Part shown: positions 15,011-23,941 of the stretch, piece after piece | Layout: every line of letters begins with the position of its first letter | Numbering within the stretch: position 1 is the first letter of the stretch | Assembly (NCBI GenBank): GCA_910585355.1 | Contig: CAJUDN010000026.1 | Location: 1-36,403 of the forward strand | Direction of reading: 5' to 3' | DNA from: an uncultured Lachnospiraceae bacterium | Lineage (GTDB): Bacteria > Bacillota_A > Clostridia > Lachnospirales > Lachnospiraceae | DNA length: 36,403 bases | Made by a program: the position numbers and the translations under genes | Notes under the pieces: generated by a model | Seen by the model: only the letters and a program-made list of their open reading frames with translations | Database searches by the model: none | What the model was told of the DNA's origin: nothing

Positions 15011-15952
15011 ATGCGTATTGTGATCACGGGAGCCACCAGCTTTGTGGGGGCGGAAACCGTAAAAGAACTGTTAAAAAGAGGCCATGAGGTCTTCGCAGTG
15101 GTGCGCCCGAGTTCTCCAAAGCTTTTTGCACTGGAAAATTCCAATGCGGACGCCCTTAAAAACGGGAGCCTTTACATTCTGGAAAATGATCTGGCGTCTC
15201 CATGGAAGCTTACAGAGAAAATAAAAGAAACCTGCGATGTGTTCTGCCATTTTGGCTGGGGCGGTTCTGGAAGCGGGGCCCGCACCGATGAAGCCCTTCA
15301 GGAAAAGAATAAAAACGACTCTCTAAATACCATACGGACGGCGAAAGACCTGGGATGCCGGAAATTTTTGTTTTCCGGCTCTCAGGCAGAATATGGAATG
15401 CACAGCAGTCCCATGACAGAAGAGACGGAATGTGCGCCCCGTTCCCTCTATGGGAAGGCGAAGCTTTGCATGCGCCATGAAGGGGAGAGCCTCTGTAAGG
15501 AGCTGGGAATTTCCTATATTCATGCCCGGATTTTCAGCGTTTACGGCCCGGGAGACCATCCGTGGACCCTTGTGGAATCCTGCCTGGATGCCTTTACAAA
15601 CGACAGGGAAATGAGGCTGGGGGGCTGTACCCAAAAGTGGAATTTTCTTTATATCACCGATCTGGCCCAGGCCGTCTGCGCCCTGGCGGAAACCAAAGAA
15701 GAAACGTTTCAGACGTTAAAAAATCCTGTTTTTAATCTGGCGGGAAACGACACCAGGGTTTTGAGGGAATTTGTGGAGGAAATCCATACGCTCTGCAAGG
15801 GCCGGGGAACCTGTGTTTATGCGGCGCGGGCGGAAAATGCCGAGGGAGCCGTTAATTTAATTCCGGACATTGGGAAAATCTGCCGCGTTACAGGCTGGAA
15901 ACCGGAAACGGACTTTAAAACGGGGATAATAAGGACGCTGGAAGCACGATAA
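15011..15952 (+). CDS. NAD(P)-dependent sugar epimerase/dehydratase (extended SDR)
   Basis: The 313-residue protein begins with the Rossmann glycine motif GATSFVG (residues 7-13). It has the catalytic pair in SLYGKAKLC (YxxxK), a preceding Ser in FSGSQAEYG, and the substrate-loop RIFSVYGPGDHPWTL seen in nucleotide-sugar epimerases. It most likely converts an NDP-sugar (C4 epimerisation, reduction or dehydration), supplying the glycosyltransferases downstream. The exact sugar is not readable. ATG 15011 is used because GAGGAAAAG lies right before it; GTG 14999 is a poorer alternative. It follows the TPP-enzyme gene by 30 bp and probably shares its transcript. Confidence 0.85.
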   Translation: MRIVITGATSFVGAETVKELLKRGHEVFAVVRPSSPKLFALENSNADALKNGSLYILENDLASPWKLTEKIKETCDVFCHFGWGGSGSGARTDEALQEKNKNDSLNTIRTAKDLGCRKFLFSGSQAEYGMHSSPMTEETECAPRSLYGKAKLCMRHEGESLCKELGISYIHARIFSVYGPGDHPWTLVESCLDAFTNDREMRLGGCTQKWNFLYITDLAQAVCALAETKEETFQTLKNPVFNLAGNDTRVLREFVEEIHTLCKGRGTCVYAARAENAEGAVNLIPDIGKICRVTGWKPETDFKTGIIRTLEAR

Positions 15953-15955
15953 ATA

Positions 15956-15983
15956 TTGACAAATATAAATTTTTGGATACAAT
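15956..15983 (+). promoter_or_regulatory. Sigma-A promoter before the glycosyltransferase genes
   Basis: A consensus -35 TTGACA (15956-15961) and a -10 TACAAT (15978-15983) are 16 bp apart, starting 4 bp after the epimerase stop codon. It gives the glycosyltransferase genes their own promoter in addition to readthrough. Confidence 0.72.
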
Positions 15984-15996
15984 GATAAAAGTTAAT

Positions 15997-16023
15997 AACA
16001 GTTCAGGGTGTATCTGGACTGTT
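15997..16023 (+). promoter_or_regulatory. Promoter-proximal leader hairpin (ACAGTTC type)
   Basis: AACAGTTCAG pairs with CTGGACTGTT around the 7-nt loop GGTGTAT (10 pairs, one G-U). It begins about 7 nt after the predicted transcription start and has no following T-run, so it is not a terminator. Similar hairpins lie at 26660-26710 and 32932-32962. Confidence 0.55.
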
Positions 16024-16058
16024 GCAAAAGTCAAGAAAAAGAAAGTGGCAAAGGAAAG

Positions 16059-17027
16059 ATGAAGAAGATCAGTGTATTGATTCCGTGCTATAATGAAGAG
16101 GAAAACGTGGTTCCTATCAGTAAGGCGGTTATTGACACCATCACCGGAGAGCTTCCTGAATACGATTATGAGCTTGTCTTCATTGATAACGATTCCTCAG
16201 ACAATACAAGACCGCTGTTACGAGGGCTCTGTGAAAGCAATCCGAAGATCAAGGCAATCTTTAACGCCAGGAATTTCGGTCAGTTCAATTCTCCCTATTA
16301 TGGTATTCTGCAGGTGACCGGAGACTGCGTAATCTCCATGGTGGCCGATTTCCAGGACCCGGTGGAATTGATCCCTAAGTATGTTCATGAGTGGGAAAAG
16401 GGATACAAAATCGTAATCGGAATCAAAACCAGCAGCCGGGAAAATCCCGTTATGTACTGGCTTAGAGGCTGTTATTATAAACTGATTCGCAAGCTGTCCG
16501 ATGTGGAGCAGATTGAGCACTTTACCGGCTCCGGTCTCTATGACCGGCAGTTTATCGAAGTACTGAGAAACTTAAACGACCCGACGCCGTTTCTTCGCGG
16601 CATTGTGGCGGAACTGGGCTTTAGGAGGAAGGAAATTCCCTATGAGCAGCCAAAGCGCCGGGCTGGGAAGACTCACAATAATTTCTATCGTCTGTATGAT
16701 GCGGCCATGCTGAGTTTTACATCTTATACAAAAGCGGGTCTGCGTCTGGCTACTTTCTTCGGCGCGTTTTGCTCCGGTGTCAGTGTTCTTGTGGCCTTTG
16801 TCTATCTGATCATGAAGCTGATGTACTGGGACCGTTTTCCGGCAGGAATGGCGCCGCTTCTGATCGGCATGTGTTTTTTAGGCTCTGTTCAGATTTTTTT
16901 TATCGGGCTTGTGGGCGAATATATTATGAGCATCAATACCCGTGTCATGCACCGTCCCCTGGTGATTGAAGAGGAACGGCTGAATTTTGATACCGATGCC
17001 AAAAAGGAAGATAATTCCAAGGAGTAA
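16059..17027 (+). CDS. GtrB/DPM1-like polyprenyl-phosphate glycosyltransferase (GT2)
   Basis: The 322-residue protein has an N-terminal GT-A domain: LIPCYNEEENV (7-17), FIDNDSSDNT (41-50), the metal-binding acidic site in VADFQDP (95-101) and HFTGSGLYDR. Two C-terminal membrane helices follow (about 230-254 and 265-290). This is the bactoprenol glycosyltransferase layout (GtrB, YfdH, CsbB), enzymes that move a sugar from an NDP donor to undecaprenyl phosphate at the inner membrane face. The lipid-linked sugar would then be flipped and used to decorate a wall polymer. The ATG at 16059 follows AAGGAAAG; the earlier in-frame GTG at 16008 lies within the leader hairpin and is unlikely. Confidence 0.88.
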   Translation: MKKISVLIPCYNEEENVVPISKAVIDTITGELPEYDYELVFIDNDSSDNTRPLLRGLCESNPKIKAIFNARNFGQFNSPYYGILQVTGDCVISMVADFQDPVELIPKYVHEWEKGYKIVIGIKTSSRENPVMYWLRGCYYKLIRKLSDVEQIEHFTGSGLYDRQFIEVLRNLNDPTPFLRGIVAELGFRRKEIPYEQPKRRAGKTHNNFYRLYDAAMLSFTSYTKAGLRLATFFGAFCSGVSVLVAFVYLIMKLMYWDRFPAGMAPLLIGMCFLGSVQIFFIGLVGEYIMSINTRVMHRPLVIEEERLNFDTDAKKEDNSKE

Positions 17028-17029
17028 TC

Positions 17030-19225
17030 ATGAGATACAGCGTAGACGTGGTGCGAATCAGAGAAAATTCCATACAACTAAACGGCTGGGCCATTGGAAA
17101 AACCCCGGAGGCGAAGATATCCTACCGGGTAGAGGACCAAAACCACAAGCCTATAGATCATAAATATGTGTCCACCAGGCGCGATGACGTGAGCCAGATT
17201 TACTTTAAAAAGACTGTGGAACGCGATCTGGGCTTTGATATCCAGTTTCCGTATGAAAGAGGAAAGGATTACTATCTGGTGATTTGCGGAGATGGGAGAA
17301 AGATCCGCATTAAATACAATGAAGGCCTGATTGCCAAACGTTCCAGCGTGGCCCATAAAAGGAAGCAGAAAATTAAGGATCTGATGAACATGGAAACGGT
17401 TCATGTGGCATGGGACTTTTTTAAGGAAAACGGCTTAAAAGCCCTGATATTAAAATCCAGACATAAAATACAGGGGCTTGATAACGATTACGATTATGCG
17501 GAATGGTGGGATCTCACGAAGCCCACAGAGGAAGAATTGGCGGCACAGAGAGAAGCGGTTTTTCCGGAAATGCCGAGGTTTTCCATCGTAATTCCGGTGT
17601 TTAAGACTCCGGAAAAATATTTAAAGGAAATGCTGGATTCCATTCTGGATCAGACCTATAAAAACTGGGAACTGTGTATTGCGGACGGGAGCCCTGAGGG
17701 GCAGAGCGTGGAGCGGATTCTGAAAAAATATGCAGAAAAAGATCCGAGGATTCGTTACAGGGTTCTCGGGAGAAATCTGGGAATTGCCGGGAATACCAAC
17801 GCCGCCATGGAAATGGCGGAGGGTGATTTTATTGTTTTGGCGGATCATGACGACAGAATGACGCCGAATGCCCTTTACGAATTTGCAAAAGCCATCAACG
17901 AGAATCCCGGTGTGGACGTCCTGTATTCCGACGAGGACAAATTGGACATGGACGGCGGCGCTCTCTTCGACCCGCATTTTAAACCGGATTTTAACCCGGA
18001 TCTTCTAACCAGCGTAAATTATATTTGTCATCTGCTGGCGGTGAAGCGGGTCCTGGTTTCCTGGGTTGGAGGGTTTAAGGAAGAATATGACGGAGCCCAG
18101 GACTATGATTTTATTTTCCGGTGCACGGAGCAGGCGAAGAAAATCTGCCATGTTCCCAGGGTATTGTACCACTGGCGCTGTCATCAGGATTCCACGGCCA
18201 GCAATCCGGAGAGTAAGCTGTATGCCTTTGAGGCAGGTTCCCGTGCCATCATGGCCCACTATGGGCGCATGGGAATCCAGGCGGAAAAAGTGGAAAAGGG
18301 CGTGGACTACGGCATTTATCACACAAAATTTGCCGTACAGGGGGCTCCTCTGGTGTCAGTAATCATTCCAAATAAAGATCATATCAGGGATCTGGACCAG
18401 TGTATCCGCCCCATGATGACCAGAGGAACCTATAAAAATTTGGAATTTGTTGTGGTGGAAAACAACAGCACCGACCCAGAAACTTTTTCTTATTATGAAA
18501 AGATACAGAAGGAATTTCCCAATGTCCGCGTGGTCCGCTGGGAGCGGGAATTCAATTATGCCGCCATCAATAACTTTGGCGTCGGCTTCGCAAAGGGCGA
18601 ATATCTACTGTTTTTAAATAATGATGTGGAGATGATTGCCGAAAATTTTGTGGAGGAGATGCTGGGCTTTTGCCAGAGAGACGATGTGGGGTGCGTGGGC
18701 GCCAGACTTCTTTATGAAGACGACACCATCCAGCATGCCGGTGTGGTGGTTGGCTTTGGCGGAATTGCCGGCCATACTTTTATTGGCCTTCACAAAGCTG
18801 AAAACAGTTATTTCCACCGTGCTATGTGCGCCCAGGATTACAGTGCGGTGACAGCGGCCTGCATGATGAGCAAAAAATCTGTTTTTGAGAAGGCGGGCGG
18901 CTTTACGGAAGAGCTGGCGGTGGCCTTCAATGATATTGACTATTGTATGAAGGTGCGATCCCAGGGAAAGCTTGTGGTTTATGCGCCTTATGCGGTGCTG
19001 CATCACTACGAATCCAAGTCCAGAGGACTGGAGGACACGCCGGAAAAGGTGGTCCGGTTCAACAAAGAGGTTGCGATATTCGCGAAACGGTGGCCGGAGA
19101 TTTTGAAAAAAGGGGATCCTTATTACAATCCTAACCTGACTTTAAGAAAGTCTAATTTTTCTTTGCGGGATCTTAAAAAGGAAAAAATCGGGGAACCCTA
19201 TAAACTGGAAGTGCCTTTAGACTAA
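17030..19225 (+). CDS. Double-domain family 2 glycosyltransferase
   Basis: The 731-residue protein has three parts. Residues 1-100 form a beta-rich domain (SVDVVRIRENSIQLNGWAIG ... LGFDIQFPYERGKDYYLVI) often found before tandem GT2 domains in surface-polymer loci. The first GT-A domain is at about 183-400 (FSIVIPVFKTPEKYL, ADHDD at 271-275, YSDEDK). The second is at about 441-665 (VSVIIPNKDH, NND at 530-532, FNDIDYCMKVRSQG). Each domain keeps its acidic metal site, so it could add two different sugars or act processively on a glycan backbone in the cytosol. It starts 2 bp after the GtrB-like gene, with AAGGAG upstream, so it is in the same operon. Confidence 0.86.
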   Translation: MRYSVDVVRIRENSIQLNGWAIGKTPEAKISYRVEDQNHKPIDHKYVSTRRDDVSQIYFKKTVERDLGFDIQFPYERGKDYYLVICGDGRKIRIKYNEGLIAKRSSVAHKRKQKIKDLMNMETVHVAWDFFKENGLKALILKSRHKIQGLDNDYDYAEWWDLTKPTEEELAAQREAVFPEMPRFSIVIPVFKTPEKYLKEMLDSILDQTYKNWELCIADGSPEGQSVERILKKYAEKDPRIRYRVLGRNLGIAGNTNAAMEMAEGDFIVLADHDDRMTPNALYEFAKAINENPGVDVLYSDEDKLDMDGGALFDPHFKPDFNPDLLTSVNYICHLLAVKRVLVSWVGGFKEEYDGAQDYDFIFRCTEQAKKICHVPRVLYHWRCHQDSTASNPESKLYAFEAGSRAIMAHYGRMGIQAEKVEKGVDYGIYHTKFAVQGAPLVSVIIPNKDHIRDLDQCIRPMMTRGTYKNLEFVVVENNSTDPETFSYYEKIQKEFPNVRVVRWEREFNYAAINNFGVGFAKGEYLLFLNNDVEMIAENFVEEMLGFCQRDDVGCVGARLLYEDDTIQHAGVVVGFGGIAGHTFIGLHKAENSYFHRAMCAQDYSAVTAACMMSKKSVFEKAGGFTEELAVAFNDIDYCMKVRSQGKLVVYAPYAVLHHYESKSRGLEDTPEKVVRFNKEVAIFAKRWPEILKKGDPYYNPNLTLRKSNFSLRDLKKEKIGEPYKLEVPLD

Positions 19226-19246
19226 GTGTCGGAAAGGAAGAAAGAC

Positions 19247-20233
19247 ATGCAGATGCGGACAACGATCATTATTCCCAACTACAATGGACTGCATTTTATG
19301 GAACAGTGCTTTGAGTCCTTAAAGAAACAGACCGCAAAGGATTTTAAAGTTCTGGTGGTGGATAACGGTTCCTCTGACGGCAGTGTGGAGTGGCTGAAAG
19401 AGCATGGGGTTCCGTCCATATTTCTTTCAGAAAATACAGGCTTTCCGGGGGCAGTCAACACAGGAATCCGTGCGGCGGATACGCCCTATGTGATTCTGCT
19501 TAATAATGATACGGCCGTGGCGCCGGGATATGTGGAAGCTCTGGAAGAAGCTATCGGCAGATCAAAAAAGATCTTTTCTGTCAGCAGCCGCCAGATACAG
19601 ATGCATGAGCCGTCTCTGATGGATGATGCAGGAGATATGTACAGTGTTCTCGGCTGGGCATATCAGCGCGGCGTGGGTCAGCCTGTAAAGCGGTATGAAA
19701 AGCCCCGCCGTGTTTTTGCCGCATGCGCCGCGGCAGGCATTTACCGCCGGGAAGTTTTTGAGAAAATCGGTCTGTTTGATGAAATACATTTTGCTTACCT
19801 AGAAGACATTGATATTGGATACCGGGCCAGGCTGTACGGATATGAAAATATATACTGTCCCGAGGCTGTGGTATATCATGTGGGAAGTGGAACAAGCGGT
19901 TCCAAGTATAATTCTTTTAAGGTCCGCCTGGCGGCAAGAAATAATATTTATCTGAATTACAAAAATATGCCAGGCTGGCAGATTGCTTTGAATTCTCCGT
20001 TTCTGCTGGCTGGAATTCTTGTGAAGTATGCCTTTTTTGTTAAAATCGGCTTCGGGAAGGACTACCTTTCCGGCCTCTTTGAGGGGATACGTACAAGAAA
20101 AAAGTGTACGCGGGTTCCGGATCTTGAGGGGCGGCTTAAGGAAGAACTTATTATACAGGCGGAACTTTTTTTCGGGACATGTCTGTATGTGTATGAATTT
20201 TCAAGGCGGCAGGTGGCCAAAGTAAGAAAATAA
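19247..20233 (+). CDS. Family 2 glycosyltransferase (rhamnosyltransferase-like)
   Basis: From the ATG at 19247 (after AAGGAAG) the product has 328 residues. It shows a GT-A fold with IIIPNYNG (7-14), VVDNGSSDGS (37-46), the NND metal site (86-88) and the acceptor-side motif FAYLEDIDIGYRARLYGY. A hydrophobic stretch near 245-270 may touch the membrane. These features fit the WbbL/GT2_4-like group that often transfers rhamnose, though the sugar is inferred only from family habit. It follows the double-domain transferase by 21 bp. Confidence 0.87.
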   Translation: MQMRTTIIIPNYNGLHFMEQCFESLKKQTAKDFKVLVVDNGSSDGSVEWLKEHGVPSIFLSENTGFPGAVNTGIRAADTPYVILLNNDTAVAPGYVEALEEAIGRSKKIFSVSSRQIQMHEPSLMDDAGDMYSVLGWAYQRGVGQPVKRYEKPRRVFAACAAAGIYRREVFEKIGLFDEIHFAYLEDIDIGYRARLYGYENIYCPEAVVYHVGSGTSGSKYNSFKVRLAARNNIYLNYKNMPGWQIALNSPFLLAGILVKYAFFVKIGFGKDYLSGLFEGIRTRKKCTRVPDLEGRLKEELIIQAELFFGTCLYVYEFSRRQVAKVRK

Positions 20234-20247
20234 GGGATATATCGCCA

Positions 20248-20268
20248 GTTGCTTTGCAACATTTTTTT
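20248..20268 (+). terminator. Possible weak terminator after the GT2 genes
   Basis: GTTGC-TTT-GCAAC followed by ATTTTTTT. The stem is only 5 bp, so termination may be partial, and a new promoter follows. Confidence 0.45.
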
Positions 20269-20328
20269 AAAAATATCAGGGATTCTTAAGAAAACATTTA
20301 TATCAAAAGCGTTTCGTTTCATGTATAC

Positions 20329-20337
20329 TGTTATAAT
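20329..20337 (+). promoter_or_regulatory. Extended -10 promoter before the polyprenyl-phosphate sugar transferase
   Basis: TGTTATAAT contains a consensus -10 (20332-20337) with the TGn extension, 41 bp before the ATG; the -35 region (about 20309-20314) is poor. Confidence 0.6.
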
Positions 20338-20378
20338 AGAGTCGGAAAATACGGATTGGGAAAAATTGGTGAAACAGC

Positions 20379-21797
20379 ATGATTAAAGACAATCAGTCAA
20401 GCCTGAACCGTTTCCATGTAGTACTGGATGCGCTGGTGACAGCTGTCTCATACCTCACATCGTGGTATATTGTCATTGGCAGCGGATGGGCCACTCAGCT
20501 TGGAAAGAGGACTTTGGAGGCCGGCTTCTACTTCGCCGCGCTTCTTATCATTGTTCCAGGCTACCTGCTTCTATATTCATTTTTTAATCTCTATACGCCT
20601 AAGCGCGTTTTGGGACGAAGGAATGAATTTGGGAAAATACTAAAGGCAAATACCATTGGCCTTCTGATTTTTGGTCTGGTTCTTTATTTTGGAAGAAAAG
20701 AACCGCATTTATTTAACTTTTCTCAGAGGCTGGTTGTTTACTTTTACGGAATCAACATCATACTCATAACAGCGGAGCGAAACGTTATCCGCATTGCTCT
20801 TCGTTCTGTCCGCTCCAAAGGGTATAATCAGAAACATATCCTTTTGGTGGGATATTCCGGCACCGCCGAAGCCTTTGTGAACCGTGTGCAGGCAAACCCG
20901 GAATGGGGGTACCGGATACGAGGGATTCTGGATGACAATAAAGAGCGGGGCTATGAGTATAAGGAAATCAGGATTATAGGGACCATTGACGATCTTGATT
21001 ATATTCTGGAGCAGAATTCCCTGGATGAAATTGCTATTACGTTAGGCCTCGGCGAATACGAAAAGCTGCGCCGGATTGTGGCGCTTTGTGAAAAGTCAGG
21101 CGTCCATACGAAGTTTATTCCGGATTACGGAAATATCATTCCGACGGTTCCCTATATGGAGGACCTTCAGGGGCTTCCTGTGATTCATATCCGGCATGTG
21201 CCCTTAAACAATCTCCTGAATGCAGGGATGAAAAGAGTTGTGGATATTTTGGGGGCATTGGCAGGAATTATCCTGTTTTCTCCCATTATGCTGGCGACGG
21301 CCGTTGCGATAAAAGCCACATCGCCCGGTCCGGTTATTTTCTGTCAGGAGCGGGTGGGCCTCCACAACCGCCCATTTAAAATGTATAAGTTCCGCTCCAT
21401 GACGGTTCAGGATCCGGGGAAGGAAAAAAACAGATGGACCACGCCGGGCGATTCCCGTGTGACGGCCATCGGAAAGCTTATCCGCCGGACAAGTATTGAT
21501 GAGACTCCGCAGTTTTTCAATATTCTCAAAGGGGATATGAGTCTCGTGGGTCCCAGGCCGGAGCGGCCGTTTTTCGTTGAAAAGTTTAAGGAGGAAATCC
21601 CCAGATACATGATTAAACACCAGGTGCGTCCCGGTCTTACGGGATGGGCGCAGGTCAACGGTTACCGCGGAGATACTTCAATCATCAAACGGATTGAACA
21701 TGATCTTTACTATATTGAGAACTGGACACTGGGGTTTGATTTTAAAATTATGTTTTTGACGGTCTTTAAGGGATTTATCAATAAAAACGCATATTAA
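20379..21797 (+). CDS. Undecaprenyl-phosphate sugar phosphotransferase (WbaP/WcaJ type)
   Basis: The 472-residue enzyme starts with four hydrophobic helices (about 12-135), then a Rossmann-like CoA-binding-type domain (HILLVGYSGTAEAFV, about 150-270). The C-terminal bacterial sugar transferase domain has a re-entrant helix (VVDILGALAGIILFSPIML), the catalytic Asp-Glu pair in RRTSIDETPQ, SLVGPRPERP and PGLTGWAQVNGYRG. It transfers a sugar-1-phosphate from a UDP-sugar to undecaprenyl phosphate, the first committed step of a lipid-linked surface glycan. The following LCP gene starts 14 bp later, which pairs initiation with attachment. The Shine-Dalgarno is weak. Confidence 0.92.
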   Translation: MIKDNQSSLNRFHVVLDALVTAVSYLTSWYIVIGSGWATQLGKRTLEAGFYFAALLIIVPGYLLLYSFFNLYTPKRVLGRRNEFGKILKANTIGLLIFGLVLYFGRKEPHLFNFSQRLVVYFYGINIILITAERNVIRIALRSVRSKGYNQKHILLVGYSGTAEAFVNRVQANPEWGYRIRGILDDNKERGYEYKEIRIIGTIDDLDYILEQNSLDEIAITLGLGEYEKLRRIVALCEKSGVHTKFIPDYGNIIPTVPYMEDLQGLPVIHIRHVPLNNLLNAGMKRVVDILGALAGIILFSPIMLATAVAIKATSPGPVIFCQERVGLHNRPFKMYKFRSMTVQDPGKEKNRWTTPGDSRVTAIGKLIRRTSIDETPQFFNILKGDMSLVGPRPERPFFVEKFKEEIPRYMIKHQVRPGLTGWAQVNGYRGDTSIIKRIEHDLYYIENWTLGFDFKIMFLTVFKGFINKNAY

Positions 21798-21811
21798 ACG
21801 AGGACAGAGAT

Positions 21812-23662
21812 ATGAATTATGAAGATGAATTAGAGCGCGCCCGAGCAAGAAGAAGCCGGAAACGCGAAAGTACGCCGGCCCGCGGCGGCACCCATTCTTC
21901 CGCCAGAAATGCGGTAAAGCCCACGGCTTCTGAAGAAAGATGGAGTTCCCTTGCGGAACCAGGAAGCCGGGCCGGCAGAAGCCATGGAAATACCCGTGGT
22001 TCCAGAAACCGGAGAAAGAAAGGCCTGGGAACAGGTAAGAAGATCGCCATTGGAGTGGTGGTGGGGCTTCTTGTGGTGCTGGCCGCTCTGGTGGGCGGCG
22101 CATATGCCTATTTAAACCACCATTTGGGAAAGGCCAACAGCGCCAATGACTTTAATGTGGATGCTGTTACGAACCTGGAGCTTTCTCAGGAAGTCCGTGA
22201 TAAGATGGAAGAGGGGTACTGGACCATTGCCATCTTTGGTCTGGATTCCCGCGACTCCTCCACAGGAAAAGGCAATCAGTCCGATGTTATTATGATTGCC
22301 AACATTGACAGGAAAACAGGAGAGATCAAACTGGTCTCTGTGTTCCGTGACACCTATTTAAACGTCAATGACAAGAATGTATACAATAAGATCAATGCCG
22401 CCTATGCGGAAGGCGGTCCGGAGCAGGCTGTAAAGGCTCTGAATAAAAATCTGGATTTAAACATTACCCACTATGCCTCTTTCAACTGGAAGGCAGTGGC
22501 TACAGGCATCAATATTCTGGGCGGCGTGGATATTGATGTAAGCAAATCTGAGTTTTATTACATTAATGCTTTTATCACAGAAACCGTGAAAGGGACGGGA
22601 ATCGGCTCTACGCAGTTAAAAAGTGCGGGAACCCATCATATGGACGGCGTTCAGGCTGTTGCCTACGGGCGTCTTCGCCTGATGGACAGCGACTATGCCC
22701 GTACCGAGCGCCAGAGAATTGTCATCCAGAAAGCCTTCGAGAAGGCAAAGACGGCCGATTTGGCCACTCTGAACAGTCTGGTGGGCAATATGTTTGAAAT
22801 GTGCGCCACGAATATCGACATCATGGATATTTTGTCCATGGTCAAGGATGTTAAAAAATATCATCTGGGCGAAACGATGGGATTCCCGGCTGCCCGCGGA
22901 GAACAAAGAATCAAAATCGGAAGGGATAACTTATCCTGTGTCATTCCCCAGACCCTTGTGAGCAACGTCACAAGTCTTCACAGTTTCCTGTTCGGTGAAG
23001 AAGGCTACACACCGTCCAGTACGGTACAAACCATCAGTAAAAAAATTTCCGACACCAGTGGTCTTTATAACGCAGGCAAGGAGATTGACCATGTGGCAAC
23101 AGATCAGGGATATATTCCCAAGGCCACTAAGGCTGCGCCTGCGGCCACGGAGGAACCGAAAACGACGAAGGAAAGCTCCACAGAGGAAACGAGTGAGAGC
23201 GGATCCGATGAGACTTCTGAAGGAGAATCCACATCGGCGGGTGAGTCTGAATCGGAATCTGGAACATATCCGGGTATCTGGGATACGCAGGCCCCATCGG
23301 AAAGTTCCGAAAGTCCGTCAGGGCCCTCTTCGCATCCTGGTGAAAGCCCAGGCTATCCGGGTGAAACAGAGAATTACAGGCCCAGCAGCCCGGCGGATAT
23401 CAGGCCCTCCCAGTCTGAGGCGTTTGGCCCCGGATTTGAAGAGACCCCGGTGGAAGCCACCACATCACCTGGACCGGCATCAGAGCCGGAAACTTCCGGC
23501 CAGGGACAGACATCCATTATTGTGGTACCGCCCACAACGGCAGCATCAAGTCCCGTGGCGCCCCAAAATCCTGCTGCGCCGTCTTCTCCGGCTGACATGA
23601 CGGTTCCCACGGAGAATTCCAACGGTCCAGCGTCTCAGGCCACAGGCCCTGCGGCCCCATAA
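21812..23662 (+). CDS. LytR-CpsA-Psr (LCP) family glycopolymer-wall ligase with long Ser/Thr/Pro-rich tail
   Basis: The 616-residue protein has a basic cytosolic N-terminus (1-77, many Arg/Lys), one membrane helix (about 78-101) and an extracellular LCP domain (about 135-400). The domain has the pyrophosphate-binding residues in GLDSRD (143-148), VSVFRDTYLNV (Arg179, Asp180) and DYARTERQR. LCP enzymes move lipid-linked glycans onto peptidoglycan. The last 180 or so residues (about 435-616) are a Ser/Thr/Glu/Pro/Gly-rich low-complexity tail, unusual for the family in its length, perhaps spanning the wall or being glycosylated. It is the last gene of the glycan block and is followed by a strong terminator. 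Confidence 0.9.
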   Translation: MNYEDELERARARRSRKRESTPARGGTHSSARNAVKPTASEERWSSLAEPGSRAGRSHGNTRGSRNRRKKGLGTGKKIAIGVVVGLLVVLAALVGGAYAYLNHHLGKANSANDFNVDAVTNLELSQEVRDKMEEGYWTIAIFGLDSRDSSTGKGNQSDVIMIANIDRKTGEIKLVSVFRDTYLNVNDKNVYNKINAAYAEGGPEQAVKALNKNLDLNITHYASFNWKAVATGINILGGVDIDVSKSEFYYINAFITETVKGTGIGSTQLKSAGTHHMDGVQAVAYGRLRLMDSDYARTERQRIVIQKAFEKAKTADLATLNSLVGNMFEMCATNIDIMDILSMVKDVKKYHLGETMGFPAARGEQRIKIGRDNLSCVIPQTLVSNVTSLHSFLFGEEGYTPSSTVQTISKKISDTSGLYNAGKEIDHVATDQGYIPKATKAAPAATEEPKTTKESSTEETSESGSDETSEGESTSAGESESESGTYPGIWDTQAPSESSESPSGPSSHPGESPGYPGETENYRPSSPADIRPSQSEAFGPGFEETPVEATTSPGPASEPETSGQGQTSIIVVPPTTAASSPVAPQNPAAPSSPADMTVPTENSNGPASQATGPAAP

Positions 23663-23728
23663 GCAGGAAGATTGATAACTCATTGGGACCCAGGTTCCCG
23701 CAAACTGTGACACGCATCTGAAGGAAGG

Positions 23729-23746
23729 CAATTTTCAAACACGCTC
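23729..23746 (-). mobile_element. Solo insertion-element end related to the 1-171 element
   Basis: The minus strand reads GAGCGTGTTTGAAAATTG, matching the left end of the 1-171 element at 16 of 18 positions. No partner copy is seen nearby, so it is a solo end or a relic. It lies between the LCP stop codon and its terminator. Confidence 0.5.
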
Positions 23747-23759
23747 TGACACGTAAGAA

Positions 23760-23823
23760 AGAGACACCTCCACAAAATTCAGGCTTTTTCAAATCCTGGA
23801 TTCTCTATGGAGATGTCTCTTTT
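23760..23823 (+). terminator. Rho-independent terminator of the LCP gene
   Basis: AGAGACA-CTCCA (23760-23772) pairs with TGGAG-TGTCTCT (23808-23820) with one mismatch. The loop folds again (ATTCAGG/CCTGGAT), and TTTTC follows. Confidence 0.8.
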
Positions 23824-23941
23824 CTTTCATAATTTTTATTTTTAGGCACGAAATTCTCTGGCGGATTTTTGAAGGCACTCCCCTCTCCATGCCGCTTTCT
23901 GTTCCTCTATCCCTTCACATTTCTCGATATTATGATGAGAA

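Noticed and set aside
16008..16058. Upstream GTG start for the GtrB-like gene
   Set aside because: It falls inside the leader hairpin and lacks a ribosome site, whereas ATG 16059 has AAGGAAAG in front.
20315..20329. 15-base match CGTTTCATGTATACT shared with 25960-25974
   Set aside because: About one such match is expected by chance in a sequence of this size, and only one copy lies near a promoter.
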